Assembly (NCBI GenBank): GCA_022818135.1
Contig: JAFMSR010000010.1
Location: 29,197,618-29,261,617 of the forward strand
DNA length: 64,000 nt
Direction of reading: 5' to 3'
Source: Saxidomus purpurata
Lineage: Eukaryota; Mollusca; Bivalvia; Venerida; Veneridae
Shown here: in pieces, positions 12,801 to 22,460 of the stretch
How the letters are laid out: every line of letters begins with the position of its first letter
Position numbering within the stretch: the stretch's first letter is position 1
Program-made: the position numbers and the translations under genes
Notes under the pieces: generated by a model
Databases searched by the model: none
What the model was told of the DNA's origin: nothing
What the model saw: the letters and a program-made list of their open reading frames with translations, nothing else

Positions 12801-15800
12801 TTTAAACATCTCTGTTGTTAAGGTATCAAGTCTCAAGAGTGTATGTTACTGCATAAATATGCGCCACCAGAGGGCAGAAGCAAATAAAAAAAGGAGTTTC
12901 AGACATTCTAATATAGTTATTAATTTTGTTATTTCTGTCTCTACATAATTATGTATAGGCAGCAAGAATCCTTGCTTTAATTAAAGCAGGAGCCTGCAGA
13001 TACTTTCTCAGATAATTCTAGCTGTAATTTTGCCATTTGCAAACTCTCCAACAATTAGATTATAGACAGTACATATTTCTTAGCAACTACAAAAAATGTA
13101 CCGTACATCTGAAAGTATTAACTCTTTTGTCAAACTGTAAAGATGACCAAGAAAAAAGAAAGAAATAGAATTGTGTCCATAGGACATGGATGCTAATTTT
13201 CAGAAAACAAGAGCAGATTTTCATAACATTGATCTAACTGACCTGATGTTATCAGGTGAGCTGAAAAATACAACAAAGTAGGTCAAGTCGAGCCAACTTT
13301 AATCTAAGGTGTATGGTCTTTTTTGAGTTATGCTCAGGACAATATTGGGTAAATTATGCCTTTAAAGAAGTAGGAACGGGTAAATAACTCGACAGAATGT
13401 ATTATTTTAAAAGCTCAGGGGGATTTTTTTTAAGTGATAAACTAAGGGTATCTTCACAAAATACATTTAGTGCATTCTACAAGTTACAGTCTGTTGCTTT
13501 ATACCTGGCAGGGGAAATTTTAGGCCCAAGTTGGGGGAAAATCATTCTATTTTGGAGAGGGAATGGGGTTGAAATTCAGGCCCAAAAATGGCATGCAGCC
13601 CTGAAAGAGACTAAATTCTTTTTAATAATTTTAGTACAGTTACAAGGTGATCATATTTTGTCAACTCTCTACCAAACTTACTAAAATGAATTTGGTCTCT
13701 TTCAGGGCTGTATGCCATTTCTGAGGCTGAATTTCAGCCCCATTCCCCCTCCAAGTATGTTTTTAGTAATTTTGGTAGAGAGCTACAAGGTGATCATGTT
13801 TGTCGAAGGGTGGTGCAGTGGTCGACGCTCTGGACTACCAATCCGGAGGTCCCCAGTTCGAATCCCAGCCAGGGCACTGGAAATTTCAGAAACACTTTTC
13901 AGTGTTTCCCACTAGAGATGAACTAGTTAGAAACCCAGAGGTAGTCTCACATGTATCAGTGCTATACACCGGGCATGTAAAAGAACCAAGCAGTCTATTC
14001 GTAAAATACCCGCATTCCCTTGTATCTGCATCTGTCTCTCTTAAACCTGCGCCTGGCACATGTCTTGGCAAGTTCACCCAGGGAGAAGTCCAAGGGTCGG
14101 CTGGGACCTATAAACAATCAAAGAAAAATTTAAAAAATTGTCAAATTAAATTTGAAGGTTTTCAATGTTTTTCTGTTTGGTTGCCATTGCAACAAGAGTT
14201 CTGGATGGATCAGAATTCTTTAAGTATATATTAGTAGAGGTTCATACAATGAACATCCCTGCTTAACTTTCTTTGTTGGCCAAGGGGATTCAGAGGAGAT
14301 ATTCTTTGAAGCAATTGTTGACGACGAACCATGACGATGGACATAAAGCATAATAGCTCACTCCGGCACTAATATGTCAGGTGAGCCAAAACGTGGAAAA
14401 TGGGAGATAATTGAGATGTTAAGTGTCGAAGAGTTATAATTCCTGCGCTGGGCACAACTTCACATTGCCATCTATCATTGTTCCCAGTTTCTTTTAATTC
14501 CTTCCTGCAGTTGTCTAGTTCTGCTCTGGACAAGACTTCATTGAAGAAGAATTATAAAACATCTAATAAGAATAAGAAAAAACTGCAAATACAGAACGTC
14601 TCCATTCAGTGAAGAAGTGATTTAACTAGGATCCCTGCTTAGTCTCCAAGTTTACATAGAGCTTCAATGTGAATGTGACAAAACAGACAAAACTGCCAGT
14701 TGTAATTCAACCAAGAACTAATTTTTACATGATTCGGAATATAAAACATCTAGAAACAACAAAACAGCAAACTCCACGCAGTCTGATCATACCCTGCACT
14801 GTTCACTACTTGGCTGATCTTCATTGAGCACCCATTTAAGCTACTAATGTTACTGTCCACATTGAAAGAACGGTGTATTTATACACGACAACAGTTACTG
14901 TCTAAAGTTGATCGTTAAACAAAGTTTTGAATACACATTTCCTCAATCAGCAAATTAAAATAGGAAATTTCCTTCCATAATTGTTGCTTATCACTCACTA
15001 ACAAACACATTTTCAAGGTTCGAGATCATGGTTTCAGGTTTTGGAGGTGAAACAACATGTTATATATAGGGTTTGCAACAACCTCTGGAAAAGTGTAAGC
15101 CGAACAGCTACTGTGCTCCAATCAACTCCAGCAATATAAATGTATGGCCTAAGAACTATTTCTCTTACTTGCAACACAAATACATTCAAATTGACAAATT
15201 ACCATATTAAAGTCCAGTCTAGAATTGTAATAAAGAATTTCACAAGGACAATACCATCACGTTAAAAATGAATATCTAAAAATAGCATGTATGATAAAAA
15301 AAGCACTCTTGTATCTATAAAAATACATTGTACTATTTCTGTTAAAAGAAAACTCTTGTAAATCCATCATGCATCCTTGGACTGGTTATTCTATTTACTT
15401 CCCATAAAACATTTCTGAAATTACAAAACTTGCATCTTTGAAAATGCTGCTGAAACTTGGCAATTTCGCATAGCTACAATGCATCTTTTAAAAGAAGTGG
15501 ATAAAATCCTGTGTAATTATTTAGCTTTGAACCAATTTCATCAAATCAAGTACTAAAACTCGGTAATATTTTTTCTCATTATTTTTTTTAAAATGCTTCA
15601 ATTTTTTTTCAAATCCTGTTTCAACAAAAACAACATTGTATAAAAACAACCACCTTTTTACCTGTGATTTTTGTCTCTGGTTATCAACCATTCCTAGCAG
15701 ATGAGGAAGTGACCTTTCAACTTCCTTACGATCCATTGTCATCAGGTCACATGACTGCTGACTAAGTTGGTCTAAGCTCGCCTCAATATCTGATGGTACA

Positions 15801-18800
15801 TTGTACCTCTTCTTACCCCCAGTTGTTGTACTGTACATACAAACAAACAAAAATACAACAGCTGTCAGTACCCATATACGCCCAAAGGATATGCTATTAA
15901 GAAGTGTTGACCCTTGTTGCTAAGGCAAATACTGGGTAAATGAAAAGTCAATAACAAATTGAAATACAATTGCCACCCTCCCCCAATGCACTGGGATTAT
16001 CTTGTGACCAAGGCCAGTATGGCTCTACCTGTCCATGTAATTTTGCAAATGAGGTACCAATTCTATATACACTTGGAGCCACTTCTAACCCGACACTTTT
16101 CAAATTCGATTTTCTCGAATACGGTTCAAGATATTTATTTCAAATTAAATATTATGTTGTTTGGCAACATTAGCTGTATAAAAATGATAAAACCTTTCAA
16201 CTGTGACGATCGGTTACTTTTGCACGTGTGACAAGTGCGATTTCACCATTTTGCACAAGGAAATATAGGTGAGCGAAAAATATCGATTTTCATTTTCATT
16301 TTATTATTCTGTAACGCATTCAAACCGTAAAAACAGAATTTTGATTAAAAAAATCAATCACTTCAAATGAATAACCAAAGCCGTGGTGCAATTGACATGT
16401 TGCTTGCTATTCACTAATCAACAGACCCGAATATAAATGTATCATATTTATTAAGCAATAATTTTATTGGCAAACATATGCAGTATCAGCCTGTTCACTA
16501 TAAATCGTAGCAAAGGTGGAAATTTATCCGTAAAATACAATTACATTGTACAGTAAAACCCCTATAATAAGACCACCATTCGGACTTTATGGAACTGGTC
16601 TTATTAGCGGGGTGGTCTCAGTATTGAGTTTGGTCTTTTTGTACTGGAAAGTATTTATTTTACTATAGCATGATCATTATGTACATGTATTGGTCTTTAA
16701 TAATTATAGACAGAACATGATATGTACTTCTCATGAATAAAATTTATAGCATTTTTCATTAAATAAAACAATTTCTGACCTGCACTTCAAAAAAAAAATG
16801 TTTGCCATTTACTGGAATATGTTGCTTTCAACATTAATTCAGTATGCCATTTATTCCTAAACACTTTAAAACTAAAAGTTTCTGATCACCACTTAAAGCA
16901 TAACAAGAGTTGAATGTATGCTTGAACATTAAATTTTCACCGACTGTCTTTCTATCTCACCTGTCATCAGACAGATCACACATGGTTTTGCTCATGCAAT
17001 TAAATTTCTAACAGTTTCCCCCACCGATTATCACATCAAATGTATTAAATAAATCAAGGACAATTAATTATAAAACACTTCCGTGTTTGTTTCACACTAT
17101 CCTTGACCTTTGCCGTAAAGTGGTCTCTTGTCGTAAATTGGTTATTAGTTGTCGTAAAACTTGGGCAGATGTTGTTTATGTCATCATTAAGATGTAAACA
17201 ATACACATGAAATTGAGGTGAGAAAATGCCTGCTGTCGCATTATAGGATTAAAATAGCACTTGATTAATGAAAAGGGACTGTATTTAGTGGTCATATTAC
17301 GGAATAACGGGGTGGTCGTATTTTCGGAGTTAGCGACCAGTAAGATATATAGAGAAAAATTCCGTTCTGAAAAATATTGGTCTTATTAGCGGGGTGGTCT
17401 CGAAATCGGGGTGGTGCAAATAGGGTTTTTACTGTATTTCGTTTTCTTCACCCCGATGCTACGGATTTTATTTAATTAAGCAACGACTGTTATCATTGTA
17501 GTAATTGCCATTTTGCCAATTCGGATTTGCAGCTACGTTTCCAGTTATTTGTTAAGTTTTATATGTATTTGTTAATCAATTAAAATTAAATTACGCAGTA
17601 TATATTATGTGTTGAATTGATTATATTCTAAATTGAACGAAATATACAAACGAATAATTCAGTTATACCGAATTATATAAGTGTCGGGTTAGAAGTGGCT
17701 CCAAGTGTACATGTAGTAATAAACAGTTATATAAAGTTTAATTGAAATTGCATTGCATGGACTATGGACATAAATTGGGCAATTTTGCTTTGGCAAAAAC
17801 TGCTATGGCAATTTAAATGCCCCCAAAGTTGGGCATATTAACATTGCACTGCCTGTTCATCTGTCCGCCCGCTCTTACATTTTTCAAGTCTGGGCTGTAA
17901 CTTTGTCATACATAGAAGGATTTTAAAATAACTTGGTACAGATGTCCAGCACATCAAGACGACATGTCGCCTGCAAGACTCATGTCCCTACCTCAAAGGT
18001 TAAGGTCACACTAATCTTAGTTTAAAAAAAAATGGAGTACTGTATGCTAGTAATTCTGTCATACAAGGAAGGATTTTAATATCACATGGCACAATTGTTG
18101 CGCACATGGATACACAGACTGTGAGATACCTCTTTTTGGGGCATTCATCACTTAAGGGACAACTCTTGTTCATTCAATATTCAAAGGGCCATAACTACTG
18201 TACTTCAAAAGCAATTCAACTGAAACTCAAGGGGCATCCATTCTTTATAGTAATAAACATTTCCACTAAGTTCAAAATTGCATTACCAATGTGGTACATA
18301 AATGGCTCCAGACATAAACTGGGCAATTTTGCCTTGGAAAACCTTCACATTTCACAAATTTCTCTTTTCTTTTCAATACTAATTCTATATTAATTTCTGA
18401 AGTCCTTTCTTACAATGAAGCCTAATCACTCTATCAAGACTCGGTCCAGATGGAATCTGTTCGTGGGTTGGCAGGGTTTTTTATTTTGCCACTTTTGCTC
18501 AACAACAATTGAAAATTAGTCTTTCTGATTTTTTTCTAATAAAAAAGTTGAAGGTCGGCAGTAAAAAGTAAGTCAGTCGGGAGACCCAAACACCTTTTTT
18601 TCGGCCTTAAATGGAGATGGGGGTGATCTTACCACATGAAAAGTGTGTGCTGCTTAGTAGCAAAGTCTTGTCTGATGTCATCAAAAGTAGCTGGTACCAG
18701 GCAATTATCTTCTTTCTCTATCAGTATCACCTTTCCACACATTGGCGCTGTAAGTGCACTATCATTAGTAGTAAGCCATCAAAAACTTGGTATAAGAAAT

Positions 18801-21800
18801 ACAATCTTTCATAAAGGTGTAGTAGGGTGCAAAACATGGTTGACTCCTGCCATAGGAGGCACAAGAGGCCACCTTTGTTAATCAGCACAGCACAGCACAG
18901 CACAGGTTTGAACTTTCTCAGCTATTTTCAATTGGAAAACAAAAATCTTCCAAAAGATGGTTACATTGAACCATATTATCATTAAAAGTGGTATAGATAT
19001 ACATCAGTAAATATGGTAACCAGCAGGGCATATTTACTTTCTATAATATTTGTAGCCAATTTTTCTTCCACAAAATTATGTAAACTTTTCCCAAATGCTT
19101 GTAAAATTCCCCATCCTCCAAAAGTTTTATCAACCTTTTTTATCAAATTCATCATTTTTACACTGATGTTTGTCAATTTAAATGACTTCTAATGACACTT
19201 TTCATACCATAATTGCTAAAAATATTTTAATAAATTTTGGAATATTTTGCCCAATTTCTCCAATACCGTAAAAAAAAAAACACTTAAAATTTTCCCCACA
19301 AAAAGGTTGCCAGTGGCTGAAAATGCCCTGTCAGGTAAGTACCTGAGATGTCTTCTATATTAAATACTTGCACATACCCATACTCTAATGTTTTTACCTC
19401 TTTCCTCGATGAGCTCCTTCAACTTCCTTTCAAGACTAACAATATGCCTTTCTGTCTCCTTGAGAGTTAAAGCCTAAAATGTGAGAAGTATATATGTACA
19501 AAATACATGGTTGTTTTTGTCACAAAAACATAATGTCTCCCCCATGGCATTTGGTCAATCATTTTAATACCGAAACTGGATAATGAAATAACTCAAAAAT
19601 CTATTTTTGGCAACTGACCTTAACACTTAAAAACCCACAAAATATTTTTTAAATCTATTTTTAGTAACAGTGACCTTGACCTTAATTTTTATTTTTTTCA
19701 AAACACGAAAAAATAAAAAAAAAAAATAAAATGAAATTTGAAAATCCCGTAAGAGCTCGGCTTATGACCCCAAAAAGTAATTATTCTATTGTTTAATCAC
19801 TAAGTATTCTAATAACTGCCTGACACGGTTGGAACACAGACTGACTATCCATGGCAATCCCAGGAGTCTTCCCCATACTTTTATGCTAGCATTTTACCCT
19901 GACTTTAAGTTTCAATTGCAATACATTTTTGACCCTGCCATTATTAAACCAATATAAGCAAAGAATGAAAAATTTTCTATTTATAGGTTATTGAACTTTA
20001 TGCGATATATTACCTTGGAACAAAGTGGTTTGCGGGAACAACGACCTTGCAGGCCTTATCGCGACCCAAGTAATTATTTCACCATAAGTTCTAAACCTTT
20101 TGAGACCTCTTTCATATTGATTGAACAAGTGACATTCTTGAAGCTGAAGACAATATTGAATCTTGAAATTTCAAAGGACAACTAATACAGTTGAAGCACC
20201 TTCTTCTCCCAGCATTTTCAATTGACAGATTCAATATTAGTTTTTTAAACCACGCATTTATTAGGACACAATTTTCGCTATTAGACTAAGAGGATTTAGT
20301 TGCCCCGACATCTTGTTTTGAAATACCTAATTGGCTAATTTGTTCCTACGGATGCGGTTTGTACTTTGAAATGTGAATAAATCAATTTGACGTAAGTTCT
20401 AAAAATGTTTTATCTTTCTTATGACTACATGCAAAACATCATTGTTTTCTTATTCATTGACTAGCCAGATATACGTAAGTTACTTTTTACCCAGAATTGT
20501 ACTTGCGTCAGCCCCAACAAATCCAACCATTTTAAAAATAAACTCTTTTAACATCCCTTGAAAATGATGCAAGTTGCTATTTGACTTTAAGACCACACTT
20601 AGCCAATAACAATGTAAACTTTTCCCCACATATAAACCTTAAAGAGACGCAAATTACTGTCCGTCCTGTTGATCATAAAAGCCCTTGCACTCAGTATCAT
20701 TCCTTGCCAAACTGCCATAAATTCTGACCGAAATGTAAGGCAAAGAATAGGTAAAAAAGTATATAATAAATGAAATAACATCTGTTCTAGCTGTGTTCAG
20801 CGTTCAATAAACAATGATTTGGAGTACTGCTACACAGTAATTAGCCACGAAGGCCTGAGTGGTTAATAACTGCGCATCAGTATGACAAATGATTGTTAAT
20901 TATATGATAACAACGCTGAAAAGGATGTTATTTCGATTCTAACATGACCATTAATTACCAATGGTGAATAAATTGCAGTTTTATTTTTTACGCAAATGCT
21001 CATTTATCGTCATGAAGCGCAATATGACGTCATGTTTACAGCATATCAGTTCCCGCTCTGTTTAAGGTTTAATATAACATAATTTTTCTACTCATTGTAT
21101 ATAGACAAAATCCAGAGTCATGTTAGAATTTCTATTATTCACTGGATTAATCAATATTGTATGCTTGTCTCCAGAACTGGTAATTATATACCATTGGGAT
21201 GGTTTTAAAATCTTTCTTCTCTTTGAGACTATTAGATTATATTTTTAATGCTTTGATGTCTCTTATCAATCTTCTTGTTGTTATAGGAATTTAACGCAAG
21301 TTTCAACCTTTACTCTTGATCATTTTAACACGAGGCGGACCTCCCTTATCATACTCATCTAAAAGCTTTCTCTTTCAACTAGGGGACTCCACGACTTTTC
21401 ATGTAATGCATTAAAGCGACTGCACTCCAAATTCTTAGTAAATTTTAATTTTTTGGTAAAATCAATATATATTCAATTTGTCAGCATCAAGATTATTTTC
21501 TTTGTGTAAGAGCTAAAAATAAAGGTAGAAAAAATATTTACCCGAGCCAGGTTTTGAACTCGGATCTTTGCGATTACAAAAATTTACGGGCTTAACCTAC
21601 TACACTAGGAGTCAGCTGATTTGATGCGAGTTAAAAATATTGATATACCAAAGAGCCCACCCGTTAGTCACGGGGTGATATTTTCTACAATAAAAATAAG
21701 CAAACAACACTTTTAATTGTTTCTTTTGTTAGAAAACTTGTCACTTATCATAATACAATGCCCCTGATACAGTAATGACAATTGTTTTCTTGAAATTGAA

Positions 21801-22365
21801 AATTTTCTTTTTTTATCGTAACTTGTCCATCTGGAGTGCAGTCGCTTTAAGATACAAGTACAATTTACTATTAGTACAAATATTTACTCAGGCCTAAAAA
21901 AAAAATTGTTTGTTTAGGGGTAACATCCCCAAAATTGCTAGGTAGGGATTTTTTTTTCAAATATAATTTTCTTGCAAATGTCATAGCTCAATATTTTATA
22001 ACACTGTTGTTATGGAGCTTTATTCTGACCCCCAAGAAATTACTAGGGTCAGTGGCTCTTAGTAGGTAGGGTCAGGTGACCCATTCCTATGGCCTCACTG
22101 AATATTTTTTTAAAACAACAAACTTATTCAGCATCTTACAGGAAACAAACATTATTTAGGCCTTGTGTAAATTCTCATGAATTCAGAATATACAAAATCT
22201 AGCAAGCACAACTGGTTACCTTGGAAACTTTCCGCCTACCCAACCTTTTCTGGTTTGGTATAACATTCTTCATAATATTATAACACATGGCTACACTCGC
22301 TCGCCATTTAGCATCGCTCTGACGGCGCCGCACTCGTGTTGGTGTCACACCTCGTGGCATTTCAA
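600..22365 (-). CDS. MEIOSIN/STRA8-family protein (bHLH + HMG-box-like), 11 coding exons
   Basis: Joined CDS on the minus strand, ATG at 22360 to stop at 600, 1704 nt, 567 residues. Exons in order: 22360-22220, 19473-19398, 18747-18633, 15830-15662, 9761-9555, 9212-8778, 5675-5554, 4768-4700, 4040-3963, 1962-1897, 825-600. All introns are GT-AG and all phases match. Residues about 9-20 are a basic stretch (RVRRRQSDAKWR), 21-35 helix 1 (ending KNVIP), 45-70 helix 2 with leucine spacing (IVSLERKLKELI). The middle (residues 112-470) is Ser/Thr/Lys-rich and looks disordered. Residues about 488-537 resemble the second half of an HMG box, with a conserved-type Trp522 and Tyr533. Known family knowledge: mammalian MEIOSIN (BHMG1) has an N-terminal bHLH and C-terminal HMG box and works with STRA8 as the nuclear switch for meiotic entry. 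The order here fits MEIOSIN better than STRA8. Function in this animal is inference. The canonical H-E-R E-box triad of the basic region is not obvious, as in other divergent members. Confidence 0.75.
826..1896 (-). other. Last intron of MEIOSIN-like gene
   Basis: AT-rich intron. The only structure seen is the MITE at 1611-1807. Confidence 0.7.
1611..1807. mobile_element. TA-flanked MITE, about 195 bp
   Basis: Begins TACAGTAAACACTGTGTATAA and ends with a near-perfect reverse complement (ttatatacagtgtttactgta split: ttatatacagtg/tttactgta). TIRs match at about 20 of 22 bases with TA at each edge, as for Tc1/mariner-type MITEs. A second copy is at 59734-59921. Confidence 0.7.
1897..1962 (-). 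CDS. MEIOSIN-like exon 10 (entry to HMG-like segment)
   Basis: Acceptor ctgtatttcag|GG, donor GATGG|gtaagc; 66 nt, phase 2 to 2. Ends CLEFDG, which joins to YLLFHQ in the last exon. The pattern G-[YF]-x-LF is like helix 1 of HMG boxes. Confidence 0.75.
1963..3962 (-). other. Intron 9 of MEIOSIN-like gene
   Basis: About 2 kb, AT-rich. It includes a poly-C/poly-A low-complexity patch near 2370-2398 and a degenerate tandem repeat at 3395-3550. Otherwise nothing recognised. Confidence 0.6.
3395..3550. repeat. Degenerate tandem repeat (tactgttgtgtcaca type)
   Basis: Recurrent 'atactgttgtgtcacatcactcat'-like units, for example at about 3411, 3449, 3488 and 3520, with imperfect spacing. Unit quoted in parts: atactgttgtgt / cacatcactcat. 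Confidence 0.5.
3963..4040 (-). CDS. MEIOSIN-like exon 9
   Basis: Acceptor atgaacag|ATGTG, donor GATAG|gtatgc; 78 nt, phase 2 to 2. Ends in a basic cluster (KVRRRLD) that could serve as a nuclear localisation signal. Confidence 0.75.
4081..4560 (+). repeat. Bivalve-type dispersed repeat (tgaccttgacctttga family)
   Basis: Begins 'caagagctgtcgcacatta' and carries repeated modules 'tgaccttgacctttgag' and 'cttgatgtgctaaacattt'. It is related to the longer array at 7140-8200 and, inverted, to 17820-18140. Confidence 0.7.
4700..4768 (-). CDS. MEIOSIN-like exon 8
   Basis: Acceptor gtttattacag|ACCC, donor CTCAG|gtgaga; 69 nt, phase 2 to 2. Short polar linker (NELETTEKQISDKSTDS). Confidence 0.75.
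5006..5220 (+). mobile_element. tRNA-derived SINE
   Basis: tRNA-like head with an A-box-like TGGTGCAGTGGTAGTG and a B-box-like GGTTCGGTCCC about 40 nt apart, followed by a non-tRNA body (tctggaatgagtctcgagag). A related 3' part recurs at about 60478-60550. It is not a functional tRNA: no full cloverleaf is apparent. Confidence 0.75.
5221..5553. other. Intronic sequence, nothing recognised
   Basis: AT-rich intron between the SINE and exon 7. No repeat or ORF stands out. Confidence 0.5.
5554..5675 (-). CDS. MEIOSIN-like exon 7 (acidic)
   Basis: Acceptor ggttttttag|ACTCC, donor GACAG|gtattg; 122 nt, phase 0 to 2. Acidic and hydrophobic pattern (YFELSDEEDVASLL, then SIDSMDLDINF), which resembles an activation-domain type sequence. 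That reading is inference. Confidence 0.8.
5900..6350 (+). repeat. Tandem repeat, three degenerate units of about 155 bp
   Basis: Three passes through 'aatcagtgaaccagt...gatatgcataac...gatcattcatgtgaagtttgg' starting near 5905, 6061 and 6225. Typical short-unit intronic repeat, non-coding. Confidence 0.65.
6360..7139. other. Intronic sequence
   Basis: Two 'ccttgacctttgacca' modules near 6399-6455. Beyond that nothing recognised. Confidence 0.5.
7140..8200 (+). repeat. Tandem array, five units of about 170 bp
   Basis: Unit marker 'tgaccttgacctttg' at 7319, 7488, 7659, 7838 and 8006 (last one tgaccttcacc), giving spacings of 167 to 179 bp. Each unit also has 'cttgcacgcgacac', 'cttgatgtgctagacat' and 'acaaagttacagtccggac'. 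It ends with 'gcacggacggacggtgcg' and a small palindromic end 'tgccacccttcgggggca'. Open frames in it are by-products of the repeat. Confidence 0.85.
8200..8777. other. Intronic sequence downstream of exon 6
   Basis: A short repeat-like patch at 8216-8310 (gtgatcactcctgtgaatttt), then nothing recognised. Confidence 0.5.
8778..9212 (-). CDS. MEIOSIN-like exon 6 (large Ser/Thr-rich exon)
   Basis: 435 nt, 145 codons, phase 0 to 0, donor CCAGAG|gtatga. Rich in Ser/Thr/Pro (TSPQTSPSD, SSHLPSQTLS). The acceptor that keeps frame is ggcagcaag|TTT, an AAG acceptor 4 nt beyond a CAG. The CAG choice (start 9216) would break the frame with exon 5. Probably disordered linker between bHLH and HMG-like parts. 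Confidence 0.8.
9555..9761 (-). CDS. MEIOSIN-like exon 5
   Basis: Acceptor ctgtttcag|ACTACT, donor AAGCAG|gtaagg; 207 nt, phase 0 to 0. Lys/Thr/Ser-rich, low-complexity linker (for example SEKKEKTGKPTS). No domain recognised. Confidence 0.85.
9765..10620. other. Intron 4, proximal part
   Basis: AT-rich, with long runs of T. No repeat end or ORF recognised. Confidence 0.5.
10631..10673 (-). ncRNA. Degenerate hammerhead-ribozyme-like motif (Penelope-type LTR relic)
   Basis: On the minus strand: ACC-CTGATGA, then a 17-nt segment, then GAAACGTTGGT. CTGATGA and GAAA are the invariant hammerhead core. ACC and GGT could form stem I, and ACGT a minimal stem III. Stem II pairs poorly, so this is probably a decayed copy. 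Flanking 'taaataataaacagtt' on the same strand fits a retroelement end. Confidence 0.35.
11270..11600 (+). repeat. Bivalve-type dispersed repeat fragment
   Basis: Contains 'tttcaaaatcctgaaatgcaag' style modules (quoted: tttcaaaatcct / gaaatgcaag), 'agaccttaacctttaggc' and a terminal 'gacagacggacggacg', like the array at 7140-8200. Confidence 0.55.
11979..12500. mobile_element. TTAA-flanked MITE, 522 bp
   Basis: TTAA at 11975-11978 and 12501-12504. The element starts AGGTCCATTACTAAGACCAAA and ends TTTGGACTTAGTAATGGGCCT (each quoted as short motifs: AGGTCCATTACTAAG, CTTAGTAATGGGCCT). TTAA duplication is the hallmark of piggyBac and some Kolobok elements. No transposase is visible. Confidence 0.75.
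12505..13540. other. Intron 4, middle part
   Basis: A 16-bp perfect palindrome TGCTTTAATTAAAGCA at 12973-12988. Otherwise nothing recognised. Confidence 0.45.
13554..13752. repeat. Foldback repeat, about 200 bp
   Basis: Arms 13554-13622 and 13684-13752 are inverted copies: 'gcagccctgaaagagac' on the left and 'gtctctttcagggctg' on the right, extending through 'ggggaatggggttgaaatt' / 'atttcagccccattcccc'. Confidence 0.7.
13806..14110 (+). mobile_element. tRNA-derived SINE with a core-like body
   Basis: tRNA-like head about 13806-13875 (GTGGTGCAGTGGTCGACGC as A-box region; CAGTTCGAATCCCAGCC as B-box region). It is followed by a body with 'gaaacacttttcagtg' and 'gcctggcacatgtcttgg'. It is a repeat, not a tRNA gene. 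Confidence 0.75.
14235..15520. other. Intronic sequence upstream of exon 5
   Basis: AT-rich. A low-copy-looking patch at 14760-14870 resembles 50341-50400 (ctgatcat..ctgcactg..gatcttcattgag). Otherwise nothing recognised. Confidence 0.45.
15662..15830 (-). CDS. MEIOSIN-like exon 4
   Basis: Acceptor tatgtacag|TACAAC, donor CACAG|gtaaaa; 169 nt, phase 2 to 0. Encodes a helical, charged stretch (IEASLDQLSQQ ... EVERSLPHLLGMVDN). No known domain recognised. Confidence 0.85.
16070..17707. mobile_element. TA-flanked TIR element with a second element nested inside
   Basis: Perfect 27-bp TIRs: 16070-16096 (CACTTGGAGCCACTTCTAAC...) and its reverse complement at 17681-17707. TA sits on both outer edges (16068-16069, 17708-17709). 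Without the nested 884-bp element it would be about 750 bp. No transposase coding is visible, so it is a Tc1/mariner-type MITE by ends. Confidence 0.8.
16551..17434. mobile_element. Nested MITE-like element, 884 bp
   Basis: TA-flanked. It starts CAGTAAAACCCCTAT and ends with the complement of CAGTAAAAACCCTAT (14 of 15 matching). Internal 'ggtcttattagcggggtggt' occurs near both ends (16598 and 17379) in direct orientation. It lies wholly inside the element at 16070-17707. Confidence 0.75.
17815..18180 (-). repeat. Inverted copy of the tgaccttgacctttga repeat family
   Basis: Reverse-strand version of the 7140-8200 units: 'ctgtaactttgtcatacat', 'agcacatcaagacgacat' and 'cctacctcaaaggttaagg', starting at 'tgcccccaaagttgggca'. 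Confidence 0.7.
18633..18747 (-). CDS. MEIOSIN-like exon 3
   Basis: Acceptor gcacttacag|CG, donor CATGTG|gtaaga; 115 nt, phase 1 to 2. Contains VPATFDDIRQDFATKQHTLF. The bHLH-then-acidic-helix layout is also seen in STRA8, but I cannot align it without tools. Confidence 0.8.
18885..18904. repeat. cagca/cacag microsatellite
   Basis: Short CAGCA pentamer run (four copies). Confidence 0.7.
18910..19390. other. Intron 2 of MEIOSIN-like gene, proximal part
   Basis: AT-rich, no repeat or ORF recognised. Confidence 0.45.
19398..19473 (-). CDS. MEIOSIN-like exon 2 (helix 2)
   Basis: Acceptor cattttag|GCT, donor AGAG|gtaaaa; 76 nt, phase 0 to 1. Encodes ALTLKETERHIVSLERKLKE and a few more residues, an amphipathic helix that completes the bHLH and continues as a short coiled coil. 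Confidence 0.85.
19500..21410. other. Intron 1 of MEIOSIN-like gene, distal part
   Basis: A short 'gtgaccttgacctta' repeat fragment at 19620-19700; a possible decayed tRNA-like head at 20844-20880 (GAAGGCCTGAGTGGTTAATA); a perfect TGACGTCA at 21025-21032. Otherwise nothing recognised. Confidence 0.45.
21415..21846. mobile_element. TTAA-flanked MITE, 432 bp, containing a tRNA-like segment
   Basis: TTAA at 21411-21414 and 21847-21850. Ends AGCGACTGCACTCCA and TGGAGTGCAGTCGCT are perfect 15-bp inverted repeats. piggyBac/Kolobok-type by target site. Confidence 0.8.
21541..21617 (-). repeat. tRNA-like sequence inside the MITE
   Basis: On the minus strand: TAGTGTAGTAGGTTAAGCCC (A-box-like) and GAGTTCAAAACCTGG (B-box-like), about 75 nt in all. 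It could be a SINE head or a captured tRNA pseudogene. The acceptor stem is not well paired. Confidence 0.5.
22220..22365 (-). CDS. MEIOSIN-like exon 1 (start codon, basic region, helix 1)
   Basis: The sequence upstream of the ATG (22360-22358) reads as a splice acceptor (ttcttgacag) followed by TTGAA, so a 5' non-coding exon probably exists farther upstream. Residues 1-47 begin MPRGVTPTRVRRR and end GRRKVSK at donor AAG|gtaacc, phase 0. The VIPN..K....KVSK arrangement is typical of the helix1-loop-helix2 junction of bHLH proteins. Confidence 0.8.
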
Positions 22366-22460
22366 CTGTCAAGAAAGATCAGATTATTGTATACGGTGAA
22401 AAAATTCTTGCTGTTCAACTACAGCAAGAGTAGAAAGTGGATTTTATGACCAGTTTTACC

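Noticed and set aside
600..22365. Calling the minus-strand gene STRA8 outright
   Set aside because: The HMG-like part at the extreme C-terminus fits MEIOSIN better, but sequence-level orthology cannot be settled by eye; family-level call only, no symbol given.
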